A DNA stretch of 64,000 nt, taken from NCBI GenBank assembly GCA_028571685.1, contig CM053156.1, positions 89,159,049 to 89,223,048 of the forward strand, in the 5' to 3' direction. Below, one piece after another: positions 31,041 through 41,859 of this stretch; positions within the stretch are counted from its first letter, which is position 1; each line of letters starts with the position of its first letter. Position numbers and translations under genes: made by a program. Origin of the DNA: Heterohyrax brucei (Eukaryota; Chordata; Mammalia; Hyracoidea; Procaviidae). The notes beneath the pieces are model-generated. The model did no database searches and was not told the origin of the DNA. It saw nothing but the letters and a program-made list of their open reading frames with translations.

Positions 31041-31211
31041 TGGAAACCTTAGTGGCACGGTGGTTAAGTGCTACGATTGCTAACCAGAAGGTTAGCAATT
31101 CAAATCGCCAAGCCCTTCTTAGAAACTCTACGGCACAGTTCTACTCTGTCTATAGGGCGGCTACAGTCAGAACTGACTCAGTGGTAGTGGGTTTGGTTTG
31201 GGGTTTTGGCT
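31041..31211 (+). mobile_element. AfroSINE, full length
   Basis: GGAAACCTTAGTGGCACGGT, GGTTAAGTGCTACGATTGC, AGCAATTCAAATCGCC, tail CAGAACTGACTCAGTGG, GGGTTTGGTTTGGGGTTTTG. One of the clearest copies. Confidence 0.95.
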
Positions 31212-31284
31212 AATAAGTTACTAGAGTTGGTTCACTGACTACCATATTTCATGTTTAAGATGAATGGTTGCTAGCCAGTCAACT

Positions 31285-31437
31285 GATTCCTGGCAGTTCC
31301 ACGTGTGTTAGCGCAGAACTATGCTCTGCTAGGTTGTCGACAGCTGACTTCAACAGCTGATTTATCAGAAGGGGATCCTCAGGCCTTTCTTTCAAGGCAC
31401 CAGCTAAGTGTGTTAACTTCTTGTACTACCCAGTGAC
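31285..31437 (-). mobile_element. AfroSINE long variant, antisense, tail lost
   Basis: GCAGAACTATGCTCTGCTAGG, TTCAACAGCTGATTTATC, CAGGCCTTTCTTTCAAGGC. The left end is truncated. Confidence 0.6.
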
Positions 31438-31446
31438 CCTCCTTTA

Positions 31447-31652
31447 ATGCGTTGTCATGTGCCATCAAGCAGCCTCCAACCCACAGCGACCCCATGTGGC
31501 ACAGTAGAACTGCTCCAGAGAGTTCCCTAGGCTGGAATCTATGGAAGCGGATCTCCACTGATCTTTTCTCCCACAGGGCCACTGGTGGGTTTGAACCACC
31601 AACCTCTTGGTTGGCAGTCCAGCTCTAAACCACTGTGCCAAGAGGGCTTCTC
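31447..31652 (-). mobile_element. AfroSINE long variant, antisense
   Basis: TTGTCATGTGCCATCAAGC, CACAGCGACCCCATGTGGC, TTGAACCACCAACCTCTTGG, AAACCACTGTGCCAAGAGGG. Full length. Confidence 0.9.
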
Positions 31653-31659
31653 CTATCCA

Positions 31660-31780
31660 GCATTAGTAATGGGGGGGTCGGGTGTGAGAGACGCGGGAGC
31701 TCTCTGCACTATCCTGGCAATTTTTCTGGAAATCTAAAACTTTCCTAAAATAAAAAGTTCATTAAAAATAGATTTGTTGC
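31660..31780 (+). mobile_element. Ancient L1 3' terminus
   Basis: GGCAATTTTTCTGGAAATC, TAAAACTTTCCTAAAATAA, AAAGTTCATTAAAAATAG corresponds to the common L1M 3' end (taaaactgctctaaaaaataaag). Only about 120 bases remain. Confidence 0.6.
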
Positions 31781-32603
31781 TGATACATAAATAATTAAAG
31801 AAGTATAAAAAAATCATGTTTCACTAGGGGTTTCAACAGAGCCAAAAACTTAGCTAACTCCATATAAAGCAATAAGCGCTTCTACCGTTTGGTAAGTCTA
31901 AATATTCACTCTATTTGTTTTAAAAAAATTAACCCAAAGATTCACCTTCAGTGACACTGAGTCAGCAATTCCACAGGCTTCATCTTTGGATGTCTCAGCA
32001 CACATAGCAGGATTCTAGAAACTTTTCCAGGTAAGTGACTGGGTCTGGCCTGTTCCTTGTAAGCCCCATGGTTTTGAATGCTGCATTTGGCGTGACCTCC
32101 TCCAAGGGTTCCACGTTTCCTGTGTTGGCGCCCAACGAACAGAAAGGGTCTGGCATTCCGCAGCTTCTTGCTAAGCCTCTCCGAGTTCTGTCCCAAGTCA
32201 TCATTTTGATAATACGAGTGTGCTTTGTTCTTGAAGAGCTCTTTCTAGTGTTTGACTGTGAGGCTGGGATTTTCTAGAGCAGACAATCGATTTCTTTGGT
32301 ATCCCTTCTTTACACCTAGTCCAGGGCTAGCGCTCTCTAAGCCCTCCTGGCTTTCTGTCAAAGTGCGTATTAGATCAGAAGTGGTGTAGACACTCAGAGG
32401 TACAACATCTATAGGAAAATGGGCTGCCTCCAAGGGTCTCCAGGACCTGCTGGAAAAGACATGGACACATAGTTAATCATGAGGAAATACGATATAAGCA
32501 ATACTGACTTCAAAAAGTGCTACAGGAGCACAGAAAATGGAGAAATTAGCCTTGAATCCCCAAAATTAATGGTGTTGTGTTGGTCTCTAATTGCCACTCA
32601 AAA
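31781..32603. other. Non-repetitive stretch
   Basis: AT-rich at the left (31790-31960), then mixed. No recognised element. Confidence 0.45.
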
Positions 32604-32982
32604 GAGACTGGGTGGAGCAACAGTTAAACACTCAGCTGCTAACTGGCATGTTGGTAGTTCAAACCCACCCAGTCTCTCTGAAACAGAAACCAAACATCAA
32701 AACAAACTCATTGCCACTGAGTTGATTCTGACTCACAATAATCCCATAGGATGGAGTAGATCTGCCCCGTAGGGTTTTCTAGGGGTGGCCGATGGATTCA
32801 AACTGATTATCTTTTGGTTAGCAACTATCTCTAAACCGCTGCACCACCAGGATTCCCCACAAGAGAAAGACCTGGCAAACTGCCTCAGTAAAGATTCTAG
32901 CCAAGAAAACCCTATCAGGAAGTTCTACTGTGTAATACATGAGGTTACATGAGTCAGAGTTGACACAATGGCACACAGTGAT
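32604..32982 (+). mobile_element. AfroSINE long variant interrupted by a second SINE
   Basis: Left part 32604-32686: GGAGCAACAGTTAAACACTC and TAGTTCAAACCCACCC. Right part 32857-32982: CAAGAGAAAGACCTGGC, GTAAAGATTCTAGCC and tail CATGAGTCAGAGTTGACAC. The pieces are collinear once the insert is removed. Confidence 0.88.
32687..32856 (-). mobile_element. AfroSINE short form nested in another SINE
   Basis: AACAAACTCATTGCCACTG, AGTTGATTCTGACTCAC, AGGATGGAGTAGATCTGCC, GGTTAGCAACTATCTC, GCACCACCAGGATTCC. Second instance of an antisense short copy inside a sense long copy. Confidence 0.9.
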
Positions 32983-33654
32983 AGTTTCTGCTGAAGGGAA
33001 GTATCTCTTGCTTGCTTCTTGTGATTCCCATGAGGCTCTGCTCTTCCCACTGTTGGGGTGATCACATGTCCCGCACCAACCAATTGGAAGAGCCTCTCCC
33101 CTCGGACACAGTGACTGGCCCAGGGAGAGCACGTGGTGAGTCATGATCAAGGTGAATCAGGGTCTCCTGGGGGGACTCATACAGACATTGCAAAAGAGAG
33201 GAGTTTATCTCTGCTCCCAGGACCAGCCGTGCTAATCATCACGACAGCCTGGAGTCACTGCGCCTATTCTCGCTTCTATTGAAAGCACACAGCCAAGAGA
33301 GGAAAGCACAGGATCAAGCAGTAGAGACACTGGTCCCTGACACCTTCTTTGAACCCCTGAATTGACTTGTACAGGAAGAGTCCCACTTCTTAGCATTTCT
33401 GTTTACACGTGTCAATATCATCCTCTCTCGTTCAGTAACTGACCCACAAAAACCTGGGCCAGCTATCCCGACTGGAGACACCTAGGAGCTAATGTTCCCC
33501 CAAATCCATGGTACTCACGGCTACTGCATTCTTCTGTCAGAAGAAACACTCAGATTACCGTCAGAAAATATCAGAAAGCTCTTAAGGCTGCTGAGCAAAA
33601 TAGCGCCTTGTAAGCTTGATCATAGCCTATTCTTAGCCTGATTGTATCGCTTTG
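32983..33654. other. Non-repetitive stretch
   Basis: 33040-33180 (CATGTCCCGCACCAACCAAT, CAGTGACTGGCCCAGGGAG) has the feel of an ancient dispersed repeat that I cannot name. The rest shows nothing. Confidence 0.4.
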
Positions 33655-34185
33655 GGCAAATCTGGAAAAGAGCTCTGTGAAGTGTTATAAAGCCAAAAAG
33701 TCACTTGAAGGACAAAGGTGCACCCCACCTGAGCCACCGTACTATCAACCACCTCATGTAAACGTGAAAGTTGGACAATAGATAAGGAAGATCGAAGAAG
33801 AGTTGATGTCTTTGAATTATGGCGTTAGGCAAAGAATTTTGACTATACCATGAACTGCCAGAAGAACGAACAAGTTTGCCTCAGAAGAAATACAGGCACG
33901 GTATCCCTTGGAAGCAAGGATGGCAAGACTTTGTCTCACGTTCTAGAAAGATACAAACAGCAGAGACCAGTCCCTGGAAAAAGACCTCAAGCTGGGAAAA
34001 CGGAGGGGCAGGAAAAAGGAAGATCCACAAGGGAGTGGACTGGCGCAACGACGCTACAACGGGCTTGAACGCAGCAGCCGCCGTGAGAACGGCGTGGGCC
34101 CAGGCCAGGTTTTTGTTCTCTTGTACATGAGGTCACTGTGAGTCGACTCTGACTCAATGGCACACAGCAAACTTCATCATCACGG
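33655..34185 (+). mobile_element. RTE-type LINE 3' region
   Basis: GAAAGTTGGACAATAGATAAG, GAAGATCGAAGAAGAGTTG ATGTCTTTGAATTATGG, AACTGCCAGAAGAACGAAC and GGAAGCAAGGATGGCAAGAC, ending with GTCACTGTGAGTCGACTC and TGACTCAATGGCACACAGC. It is collinear with the 3' half of the RTE at 55.2-57.0 kb. Frames are broken. A SINE follows directly. Confidence 0.85.
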
Positions 34186-34374
34186 AGCCCTGGCGGTACA
34201 CCGGGTAAGGGTTAGAGATCTGAAACCACCAGGGTCTTCATGAGTTAAAAAAGCCTCCCGATCCGCTCCGGCAAAGAGTACAGCCTGGAAAACCCTATGA
34301 GGTAATTTTACTGTTTCTCTGAGGGGTCCCTGGGGCTGGGAATTGACTGGACAGCACCCAAGGAAAACAGCCTG
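34186..34374 (+). mobile_element. AfroSINE long variant
   Basis: GAGCCCTGGCGGTACACCGG head, CTGAAACCACCAGGGTC, GTACAGCCTGGAAAACCC, tail GGGAATTGACTGGACAGC. It abuts the RTE 3' end. Confidence 0.8.
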
Positions 34375-34449
34375 ATAATCTGGGTTCTAGTTTGTACCGC
34401 TGCCTTCATGTATTTTACAACCCCACAAAAATGGAATCACTCACCGTTT

Positions 34450-34749
34450 CCTCAAACAGGACCCATGTTCTGTATACACGAGCCATTGTTCTTGCTTTTC
34501 TTCATTCAGAAATGCCCTTCCCATCTGTTTCTACACAGCTCAAACCGACTGAACTTCTAAGGAGAAGTGGTGTCCCCCATCCTGGACCCTGGACGCCTCT
34601 CTCCACATTCCTTACTGTCTGCTTACACCAATCCCTTGTGTTATATGTTTAGGCAATTTCTTCTTTCTTTTCCATTGGAATGTGATCTTACTGAGAACAA
34701 GGTTTCAGTGTAATTCTGAGTCACTGTTGTATTCTCAGGAGCACTTGCA
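34450..34749 (+). mobile_element. L2-like LINE 3' region
   Basis: TTTCTACACAGCTCAAACCG, AGAAGTGGTGTCCCCCATCC, GGAATGTGATCTTACTGAG and CACTGTTGTATTCTCAGGAG follow sense L2 landmarks (cagctcaaatgtcacc, gaatgtaagctccttgag, cactgctgtatccccag). Heavily diverged. Confidence 0.45.
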
Positions 34750-34936
34750 ATGTCCGCCAGTGGCTGTGGGGTCTGACTTGGGGTGACCCCATGTGTGTCA
34801 GAGTGGAACTGGGCTCGACAGAATTTTCCCTGGCTGATTTTTGAAAAATAACTCTCTAGATATCTCACTTGAGATGCATCCAGACCGACGGCAGCCTCCA
34901 GCTGTGGCGTAGCAGCTGCCAGTGCTCCTTGGTTGC
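34750..34936 (-). mobile_element. AfroSINE, antisense, diverged
   Basis: TGTGGGGTCTGACTTGGGG, TGTCAGAGTGGAACTGGGC, AGAATTTTCCCTGGCTGAT, then GTGCTCCTTGG. Recognisable mostly in its tail half. Confidence 0.6.
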
Positions 34937-35554
34937 TCCCACACTCACAGAAAGTGCTGGAGAAACTTCAGTGAGGGCCTGCTGATCGAAGGAGGCAGGA
35001 CACGCACAAAAGGACCAACATTTCTGGTTTGAGTCCAGGATCCTGATCAACCCCATAAAAAGCAGAACCAGAAACAGCTGCCCATTTCCCTTGTCCTTCT
35101 CCTGTCCGCCAGCACAAAGTGGTCAAAGCAGAGTAACTATGGGAAGGAAGGCAGCAGGCTTCACTTCTGAGTTTCAGTGATCTATATATTTGCTTTTTTG
35201 GACTGATGTTCAGACTTCAACTTCAGTTTCCAACTTAGGTGGCTAGGAGAGGGGCAACATAATCTGTTCAGCACAGCAGAAGACACAGCTGGCTGAGCCT
35301 GGGGATGGCAGTGAGCTTGTACATTGATGTGATGCCTGGTGATTAGACTGTTGTTTCGACCCCAGGGTGGTTCAGTGATACCAGGGCTTGGCATGGCTGG
35401 GGTTGCATGGTTCATGGTTCCAAGTCCAGGACAAAGATCCTGGCCTTTGCCATCAAAGTTTATAAGAAGTTAGTGGGTTTATTTTAAAACCAGCCATTCC
35501 TGCCCATTGTTTCCACACTTGCTTTCATTGTTTGTTTCTGTCTGGATGGGGCCA
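34937..35554. other. Non-repetitive stretch
   Basis: No recognised element over about 0.6 kb. Confidence 0.5.
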
Positions 35555-35690
35555 GTGCAATCCTGTATGTCTCTGGCCCTTAGTTTGATAATCTGTAAAA
35601 TGGGGTCATTAATAGTGACCATTATCTGGGATTGTTTGAGGATTACATAAGTTAGGACATGTGTAATCACTTAGATCAGTGGCAGGCAAC
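35555..35690 (+). mobile_element. MIR SINE 3' half
   Basis: TAATCTGTAAAATGGGGTC, ATTAATAGTGACCATTATC, GGATTACATAAGTTAGGAC match the MIR core-to-tail order. The tRNA-like head is missing. Confidence 0.8.
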
Positions 35691-35695
35691 TAGCT

Positions 35696-35893
35696 GTTGT
35701 TGTTAGGTGCCACTGAGTCACAATCCACCCACAGCAACCCTATACTGTGGAGCAGAACTGCCCTACAGGGTTCTATAGCCTGTGATACTTATGGAAGCAT
35801 GTTGCCAGGTCTTTTATTCCACTGTCACTGGATGGTCTCAAACCACCAATCTCTTGGTTAGCAGCTGAGCGCTTAGTCACTGAAACCCCCAGT
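35696..35893 (-). mobile_element. AfroSINE long variant, antisense
   Basis: TTGTTGTTAGGTGCCACTGA, CAGCAACCCTATACTGTGG, ACTTATGGAAGCATGTTGCC, TGGTTAGCAGCTGAGCGC. The left edge carries the (TTG)n tail. Confidence 0.93.
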
Positions 35894-36029
35894 GCCGCCC
35901 CGCCCTTAGTAGTCACAAAAAACCCTCGGCTAGGTTTACTGATGATGAGTGGGCACAAGGAGGCTAGCACCCAGAAGGACTCAATAACTGCACGTTGCAG
36001 GAGTAGATGTTTGCTGTACAAGAGAGTGG

Positions 36030-36366
36030 GTTCTACAACACGGTTGGTGTGGGTGGTCATCGCAGTGATGGACGTGGTCATGGCGGTAGTGGAGGTGGTC
36101 ATCGTACGGGTGGAGGCAGTCACAGTGGTGGTTGTAGTCACGGTGGTGGTGGGGACAATCACGGTGGTGGTGGAGAAGGTGATGGTGGTGACGGAGACAG
36201 TCACGATGGTGGTCATGGTCACGATGGTGGTGGGGACAGTCACGGTGGTGGTTGTGGTCACGATGGTGGTCATGGTGATGGCAGAGGTGGTCATAGTGGC
36301 AGCAACAACAGTTGTGGTTGTGGTGGATGTGGACATAGTGTCACATGCGGCTGGCATGAAGAGCAA
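36030..36366 (+). repeat. GGTGGTCAC-type minisatellite
   Basis: Variants of GGTGGTCACGGTGGTGG repeat with a period that is mostly a multiple of 3 and usually 9 or 18. Because the period keeps frame, all forward frames and one reverse frame stay open: a Gly/His/Asp-rich frame (to 36378), a Val-rich frame, and a Thr-rich antisense frame. No signal peptide or domain supports coding. Strong G/T versus A/C strand bias. Confidence 0.9.
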
Positions 36367-37998
36367 GGGGCCAAATGACTTCTACACCACAATCAAAGCC
36401 TTGTCACAACCTTCTGGCAACTCAGACATTCTGCACCCTGTATCACAGCCAGGTAGAGCCAGGCGGGGTAAGCCACAGGTGAGCCCACCTTTGGGCATTC
36501 TCCCTTCTTCAGACTCCTTCAGGTCTCTCACTGGGCTGACGTTGTCTTCATTCACCCACTTTTTGTAGTCGTGGTCAGTTAACTCACTTAGAGAAGCTCT
36601 CTCTTTCCTCTCCAGCTGTGTGTTTTGGTGGTTGCTGACTCCAGCCCCCAAGGCAGAGAAGGCTGCTTTAACGGAGGCTGACAAGGGAGAACACTTGGGG
36701 AACAGAGCAACTGGAGAGAGCGCAGAGTCACTATGAGGATTTAGCAGGTCTCACGAAGCCCCGGTGCCTAGAAAGAGCAAAGTGGGTCTTTGAAAGGGCA
36801 GGAGCTGTCCTGGGGAGTTCCTCCTCAACGCGGCTTCTCTCTGCTCAGTAGCTTCTTCCTCTGGGCCTGGCCTCTTGTTAGCATGCATTTCTTTTTTTGA
36901 AGCCTCAGAAACCAGTGCCTTGCCTCTCAGAAGGTCCTGAGCTAGTAGGGTTGTGTCTTCACAGTTGCAGTCCTTTATGGTTTCTGGGAGTCTGTCCCTC
37001 AGGATCAGGAAGCAAGAATGTTATTGTCACTACGCATCAGATTCCCAAAATACTGATTTCTTCTTATTCTTGATTTCTTAATGTGTGTGTTGGGGGGGAG
37101 GGGCGTACATGCACAGGATGGAAAACCACTGACGAAGTGACTTTGCATTTCTTTGTGTAGCTAATCATCATCTGTGTATCCAGTCCACATGGGTGGGACT
37201 TCATTGCCCAGGAGGCTCTTCGGGTCCTCAGGCAGAAATGAGTCCCCCACCACCCACAGCTAGGACATGCCACTGAAGAGAAGGTCATCTTGGGGAGGGT
37301 GCATGGCCCACTGGCTGATTTATATCACACCTGAAGGAGAAACGGGAGCAAAGAAGGCAGACGCCGAGCAGTGTCACCACTCTTCATGACGGCTGATTGC
37401 GAGGGACGGCTCTGTCTCGCTGAATTTGTTGTTCTGCACCACTGGACCTAAAACTTCCTTTTGTACTTGCAAATCTGGACCCGTCTGTCACACTGCAAAA
37501 CGCTCTCCTTGAAATCTTGAATGTCAGCAAATTCACCCAAAATGACAGCAGCCTTCTCCCTGTTGGCGTTGGCATCCTGCTCTGAAGAGACAGCGCGCAG
37601 TGAGACTTGGAAGTGCGTTCACAGGAATTCAGCCGTGGTCACGCCAGCACTCTGACGTAAGGACAGCAGGGAAGGACACGGGAGACGAACCGGGTGTTTC
37701 AGCTGTGGTGCCGGTGGAGCACCACAGCTGTACTGCAGTCTGCCGGCGGGGCAAACTCGTCTTAGAGGACAGACAAGCAGAAGGTTCCTTAGCAGCTATG
37801 ATGGCAGGATATTGGTTTACTTCCGCTGGAGACACCGTTGAAAAAGACAAATACCCATAAAAGCACGTAAGGTTGGTAACTACAGGGTCAGCAAAAAGGA
37901 GAGAAGTCCCCAGTAAGACAGTAAGATGGACTGACCCAAGGCCAGCAGTGGGCACACCTGCAGAGCACCTCTCAGCACCTTGGCTGCCCAGCACAATT
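36367..37998. other. Non-repetitive stretch
   Basis: About 1.6 kb without a recognised repeat. Short G-rich run at 37090-37105. No gene recognised. Confidence 0.45.
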
Positions 37999-38466
37999 TA
38001 AACTCCAGGCGGGAGAAGGGGCTGGGAGGAGGGGGAGGGGGAAGGAGTCGGGGGAGGAGCCAGGGGAGGGAGAAGGAGTCAGGGGAGGAGCCAGGGGAGC
38101 AGCCAGGAGAGAGGGAAGGAGTCAGGGGAGGAACCAGGGGAGGGGGAGGGGGAAGGAGCGAGGGGAGGGGGAAGGAGTCGGGGGAGGAGCCATGGGAGGG
38201 GGAAGGAGTCGGGGGAGGAGCCAGGGGAGGGGGAAGGAGCCGGGGGAGGAGCCAGGGGAGGGAGAAGGAGTCAGGGGAGGAGCCAGGGGAGGGGGAAGGA
38301 GTCAGGGGAGGAGCCAGGGGAGCAGCCAGGAGAGAGGGAAGGAGTCAGGGGAGGAACCAGGGGAGGGGGGAGGGGGAAGGAGCGAGGGGAGGGGGAAGGA
38401 GTCGGGGGAGGAGCCATGGGAGGGGGAAGGAGCCGGGGGAGGAGCCAGGGGAGGGACGGGGGGGGG
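37999..38466 (+). repeat. G-rich minisatellite with higher-order repeat
   Basis: Units of about 31 bp (GGAGTC then GGGGGAGGAGCC then AGGGGAGGGGGAA) repeat head to tail. A larger block recurs: the rare variant AGCAGCCAGGAGAGAGGG occurs at 38098 and again at 38321, an offset of 223 bp, with matching neighbours on both sides. Dense GGGG runs give strong G-quadruplex potential on the + strand. The Glu/Gly/Arg-rich open frame here (164 codons) follows from the repeat. Confidence 0.95.
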
Positions 38467-39699
38467 CTACATGACGAGAGCGATGGGGTAAGGTGGCTTT
38501 TGTTCCTTTTGTCTTTTTCTCTGAGAAAAACAAATTGCACTGACATAGAAACGTCATTTTCTATACATTTTTCAGGAAGTTTCTCAGCAGATTTAGGAGC
38601 TGTTCAGAGATATGATCAAATGCGGTAGCCCAATTGAAACAGAGCTAAATATAATTTGATTTATACTTCTGATTCTGTAGACCAGAGCGTGTATTGATAA
38701 ACCTTCTCCAAGCAAAACCTAAGTTGCCATTCCAAAACTTATCCCAGGTTGGATCGCCTTCCATATATCATTGGACATTACAATTCCCAGAAGCACCTGG
38801 TACTGTTTACCTGCTTTGCAGACAGTCAGATACTATTCAGTCTGCAGGCTCATTTCTCAGTGGTGGGCACTGCAGACACCACAAGACAACTTGGAGATGA
38901 AACAATGGGAGAGGTGCTGCAGGTTTCCGTGGCGGTGGTGCCCCAGACTGGCAGGGCTTCACTAGCCGAATGCCCGCAGCAGGCAGGGCCCCTGCAGCAG
39001 AGGAGGGTGGTTTTCTGCTAAAATGCATACTCGATTTAATCGGTGCGCAGCTGCCTACAGTCTGCTCACACTCGGGTTTAGACGCACAGGGTAATCTGGG
39101 CAACTGGTTGGCACTGCCAGTTTCCAGGGTAGCGTCTATTTCCGAGGTAGCTCAATAAGACAAGAACACAGAACAACGTTCAGCTCCACATAGTCGTGTA
39201 ATGGGTTTCAACATGATTCGCAACTGAGTCATCGCGATGCAACCTTAAATCACTTTCCCATCTTAACCTGCTCTGGTGGAAGGGGCGGGGAAATGCAAAC
39301 ACGGTGAAGCCGCAGGAGGACGCGTTTTCTTCCTGTTTAAAAAAGTCGTTCTTCGCCTCGTCCATCAAAGACATTAGGATTTTAATCCAAATGATCTGGC
39401 ATCCACCACGCAAGCAGAACCCACCCCTTTTCTCACCTGGCACCTGGGTGGCCTTGAACGTTCTCTGGGCCTCTGCAAGCATCAGTCTTACCATATGTCA
39501 TGTAAAAATCATAATGAAAATGTCACTGAAGAAAAGTGGACAAGCTATGCCAGTTGGTGGCAACCTCTGAGCACCTCTCCCCCTGCCCATGCCCCCCACA
39601 ATGGCCATGACTCCATGTAAACAGTAGGGATTCATTCAACTGTATCCCTATTAAGGAACAGAATTATGTAGTCCAAAATTTTTCCCATCATGTTTTCTT
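38467..39699. other. Non-repetitive stretch
   Basis: About 1.2 kb of varied sequence, AT-rich at 38520-38730. No recognised repeat or gene. Confidence 0.45.
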
Positions 39700-40325
39700 A
39701 ACAACGTCATTGTGCTGTTTTTAAGCTATTTTTTAAGAATAGTTTTAGATTTAGGGCAAACAGTCACTGTGTGAAGACAGCAGAGAATATTTCCCTGCAT
39801 CACAGGCCCGGCTTTCCCCATTAGCAGCATCTTATGTTGTCATCAGGTGCTGCTGAGTCCACACAAACTCCTAAGAACCCCGTGTGACACAGTAGTATTG
39901 CCCCCTAGAGTGTCCTGGGCTATATATAGTCTTGACAGAAGCAGATGGCCAGAGCGAATTTCTCTGAGAGGAGCAGGGAAACTCACACCACTGACTTACC
40001 ATTAACAGCCAAGCCCTTAACCACTGGGCAACCAGAGCTTCTCATCTAACCTTAGTAGGGTACCTTTATCACAACCAACAACTGATACTGATGTATTATC
40101 ATTCATACTATAATCAGATTTCCTTAGAGTTTAGCTAATGTCCTTTTCTGTTCGAGAATCCCACACCATGTTCAGTCACCTTTCCTTTGGCTCCCCTGGG
40201 CTGTGACACTTTCTCAGTCTGTCCTTGTTTACATGACCTTGGCAATTTTGAGGATGACTGGCCATGTGTTTTGCAGAATTTCTATTTTTCTTTTCTTTCT
40301 TTCTTTCTTAAATTTTTTTTTTTTT
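39700..40325 (-). mobile_element. Ancient L1 3' UTR, antisense, split by a SINE
   Basis: Left piece: AAGAATAGTTTTAGATTTAG and CTTTCCCCATTAGCAGCATC. Right piece: ACCTTTATCACAACCAAC, TATCATTCATACTATAATC, GGGCTGTGACACTTTCTC, AGTCTGTCCTTGTTTACATG. This is the usual antisense order of L1M/L1ME 3' UTRs. Confidence 0.65.
39838..40040 (-). mobile_element. AfroSINE long variant, antisense
   Basis: GTCATCAGGTGCTGCTGAG, CTAAGAACCCCGTGTGACAC, ATTAACAGCCAAGCCC, TTAACCACTGGGCAACC. Inserted into the L1 fragment. Confidence 0.88.
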
Positions 40326-40334
40326 TTTTTTGGC
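40287..40334. repeat. Polypyrimidine CTTT/T tract
   Basis: (CTTT)n followed by a T run of about 20. Confidence 0.95.
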
Positions 40335-40459
40335 CAGACACTCCATGGAAAAAGCATGTGGCAGTCTGCTTCTGTAAAGATGACAGCCTTGGAAATCCTA
40401 TGAGCATTTCTACCCTGTCCTACACGGTTGCTGTATGAATGGACTCGAGGCAGTGGGTG
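40335..40459 (+). mobile_element. AfroSINE 3' two-thirds (long variant)
   Basis: AAAGCATGTGGCAGTCTGC, AGATGACAGCCTTGGAAATC, ATGAATGGACTCGAGGCAG. The head is replaced by the T run. Confidence 0.8.
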
Positions 40460-41055
40460 GAGTCACTTGTATGTGAATTCTGAATGTGTCAAACAATGCA
40501 GTGTCTGATATGTTGACATTTGCCATTCAAATATAAAACAAAGCAAGCCCATAGTTGCAGGAGTGAGGAGGCAGTCCAGACGGTTTTCTTTCATTTCAGG
40601 GTTGGTGCTGGACTTGGTGGGGGTGCAGGCATCTCAGGCCTGAAGGATTGATGTCCCCAGGAACTCAGAGGCCTTTCCTGGGCACCTTCTGTGTCTTTCT
40701 TCACTTGCTCTTCTCTCAGGCTGAGGCAGAGAGCTGACTTCACACCTCCACCTGCCCTCTGTTGACATTTGCCTCCTCCTTGGCCGCAAAGCCAGTCATA
40801 AGCTTCTCCTTCATGGACTCCATGTGCAGGGTGGGAGCTGGCACCTACCACCAGCAATTCACACTGCATGTGGTGTCACCTGGGCACCTGCCGCCTCAGG
40901 ACACCTGAGTCTGGAGACACCTACATGGATGGGGAATGAAACACAACTAGAACTGGCCAGTACCACCTTATCTTATTGTGCCACCAACTACCAATGTCAG
41001 TGTTTACTTAACTGCTTTGAATCATTCACCTTTACCTTTTACACAAGTTGTTTCA
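40460..41055. other. Non-repetitive stretch
   Basis: No recognised element. Runs up to the target site of the L1 that follows. Confidence 0.5.
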
Positions 41056-41069
41056 AAAGAAAATAATAG
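41056..41069 (+). repeat. 5' target-site duplication of L1
   Basis: AAAGAAAATAATAG, identical to 47946-47959. It brackets the L1 precisely. An A-rich/AT site is what L1 endonuclease prefers. Confidence 0.93.
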
Positions 41070-41859
41070 GAGTCAAGGTGGTGGACTAAACATATGTCTC
41101 CTTAAACCACTCTGGAAACCAAGACCTGAAATGATAATTAAACGGAGACTTCTGAACACCTAGCGAGACCTAGGACACAGCATAGGGCTGTTCATTCAGA
41201 TTTCATACTACTGAATGGAAAACCTCCTCTCTTTTGCTGTCCCCCACTATTGGTGAGTGCTGGTTTTCACAGACTGAAGGTAACTCGCCATTTTAACTTT
41301 TTTTCCTCTGTCTTAGCCAGTGGACAGAGCTGGGACTCGACTAGCACCTAATCTCAGATGTACTGCTGGTGGGATTGGCAGGAGAAATTGCCACACTTTG
41401 AGAGCCAGGCATTGGACTCTGTGCATCTCAGCACCTGGGCCTCTCTTTCCGCCTCTGCCATTGAGTAGCCTGTACTGAGGCAGGCAGGGAACTTGTGCGG
41501 GATGTCATCTTGTTCCAATGGGAGGTAGATATACTCATATGGAGACCTCAGTAGGACCTAATTCCTAGGCTGGGAAACAGCACCTCCCTAGAGGAGAGAA
41601 CGTTTCTGGCAGAAAAGCAGTATTTTACACAGTGTCACCTATGTCTGGGGCCCAGCAGGAGAGGCTAGCAGGGCACTAGCCTTTCTGTATTTTGAACTAG
41701 TTTATAACATCTAGGGTTGGATATAGAGGTGCTTACTTTGCCAGCTGAGAAGAGAGACCTGTACACCTGAAAAGCTGACTGACTTTGGAAGTTGTCAGAT
41801 ATCTTTTACCTTTCATTTTAAGATGGCCTAGAGAAACAATGCAGTCCATACTCACAGCA

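Noticed and set aside
36007-36378. 123-codon Gly/His-rich frame as a real metal-binding protein gene
   Set aside because: Entirely repeat-derived, with competing long frames in other phases and strand; kept only as a low-probability finding.
37980-38474. 164-codon Glu/Gly/Arg-rich frame
   Set aside because: Follows from the G-rich minisatellite; no unique sequence in the predicted peptide beyond a few residues.
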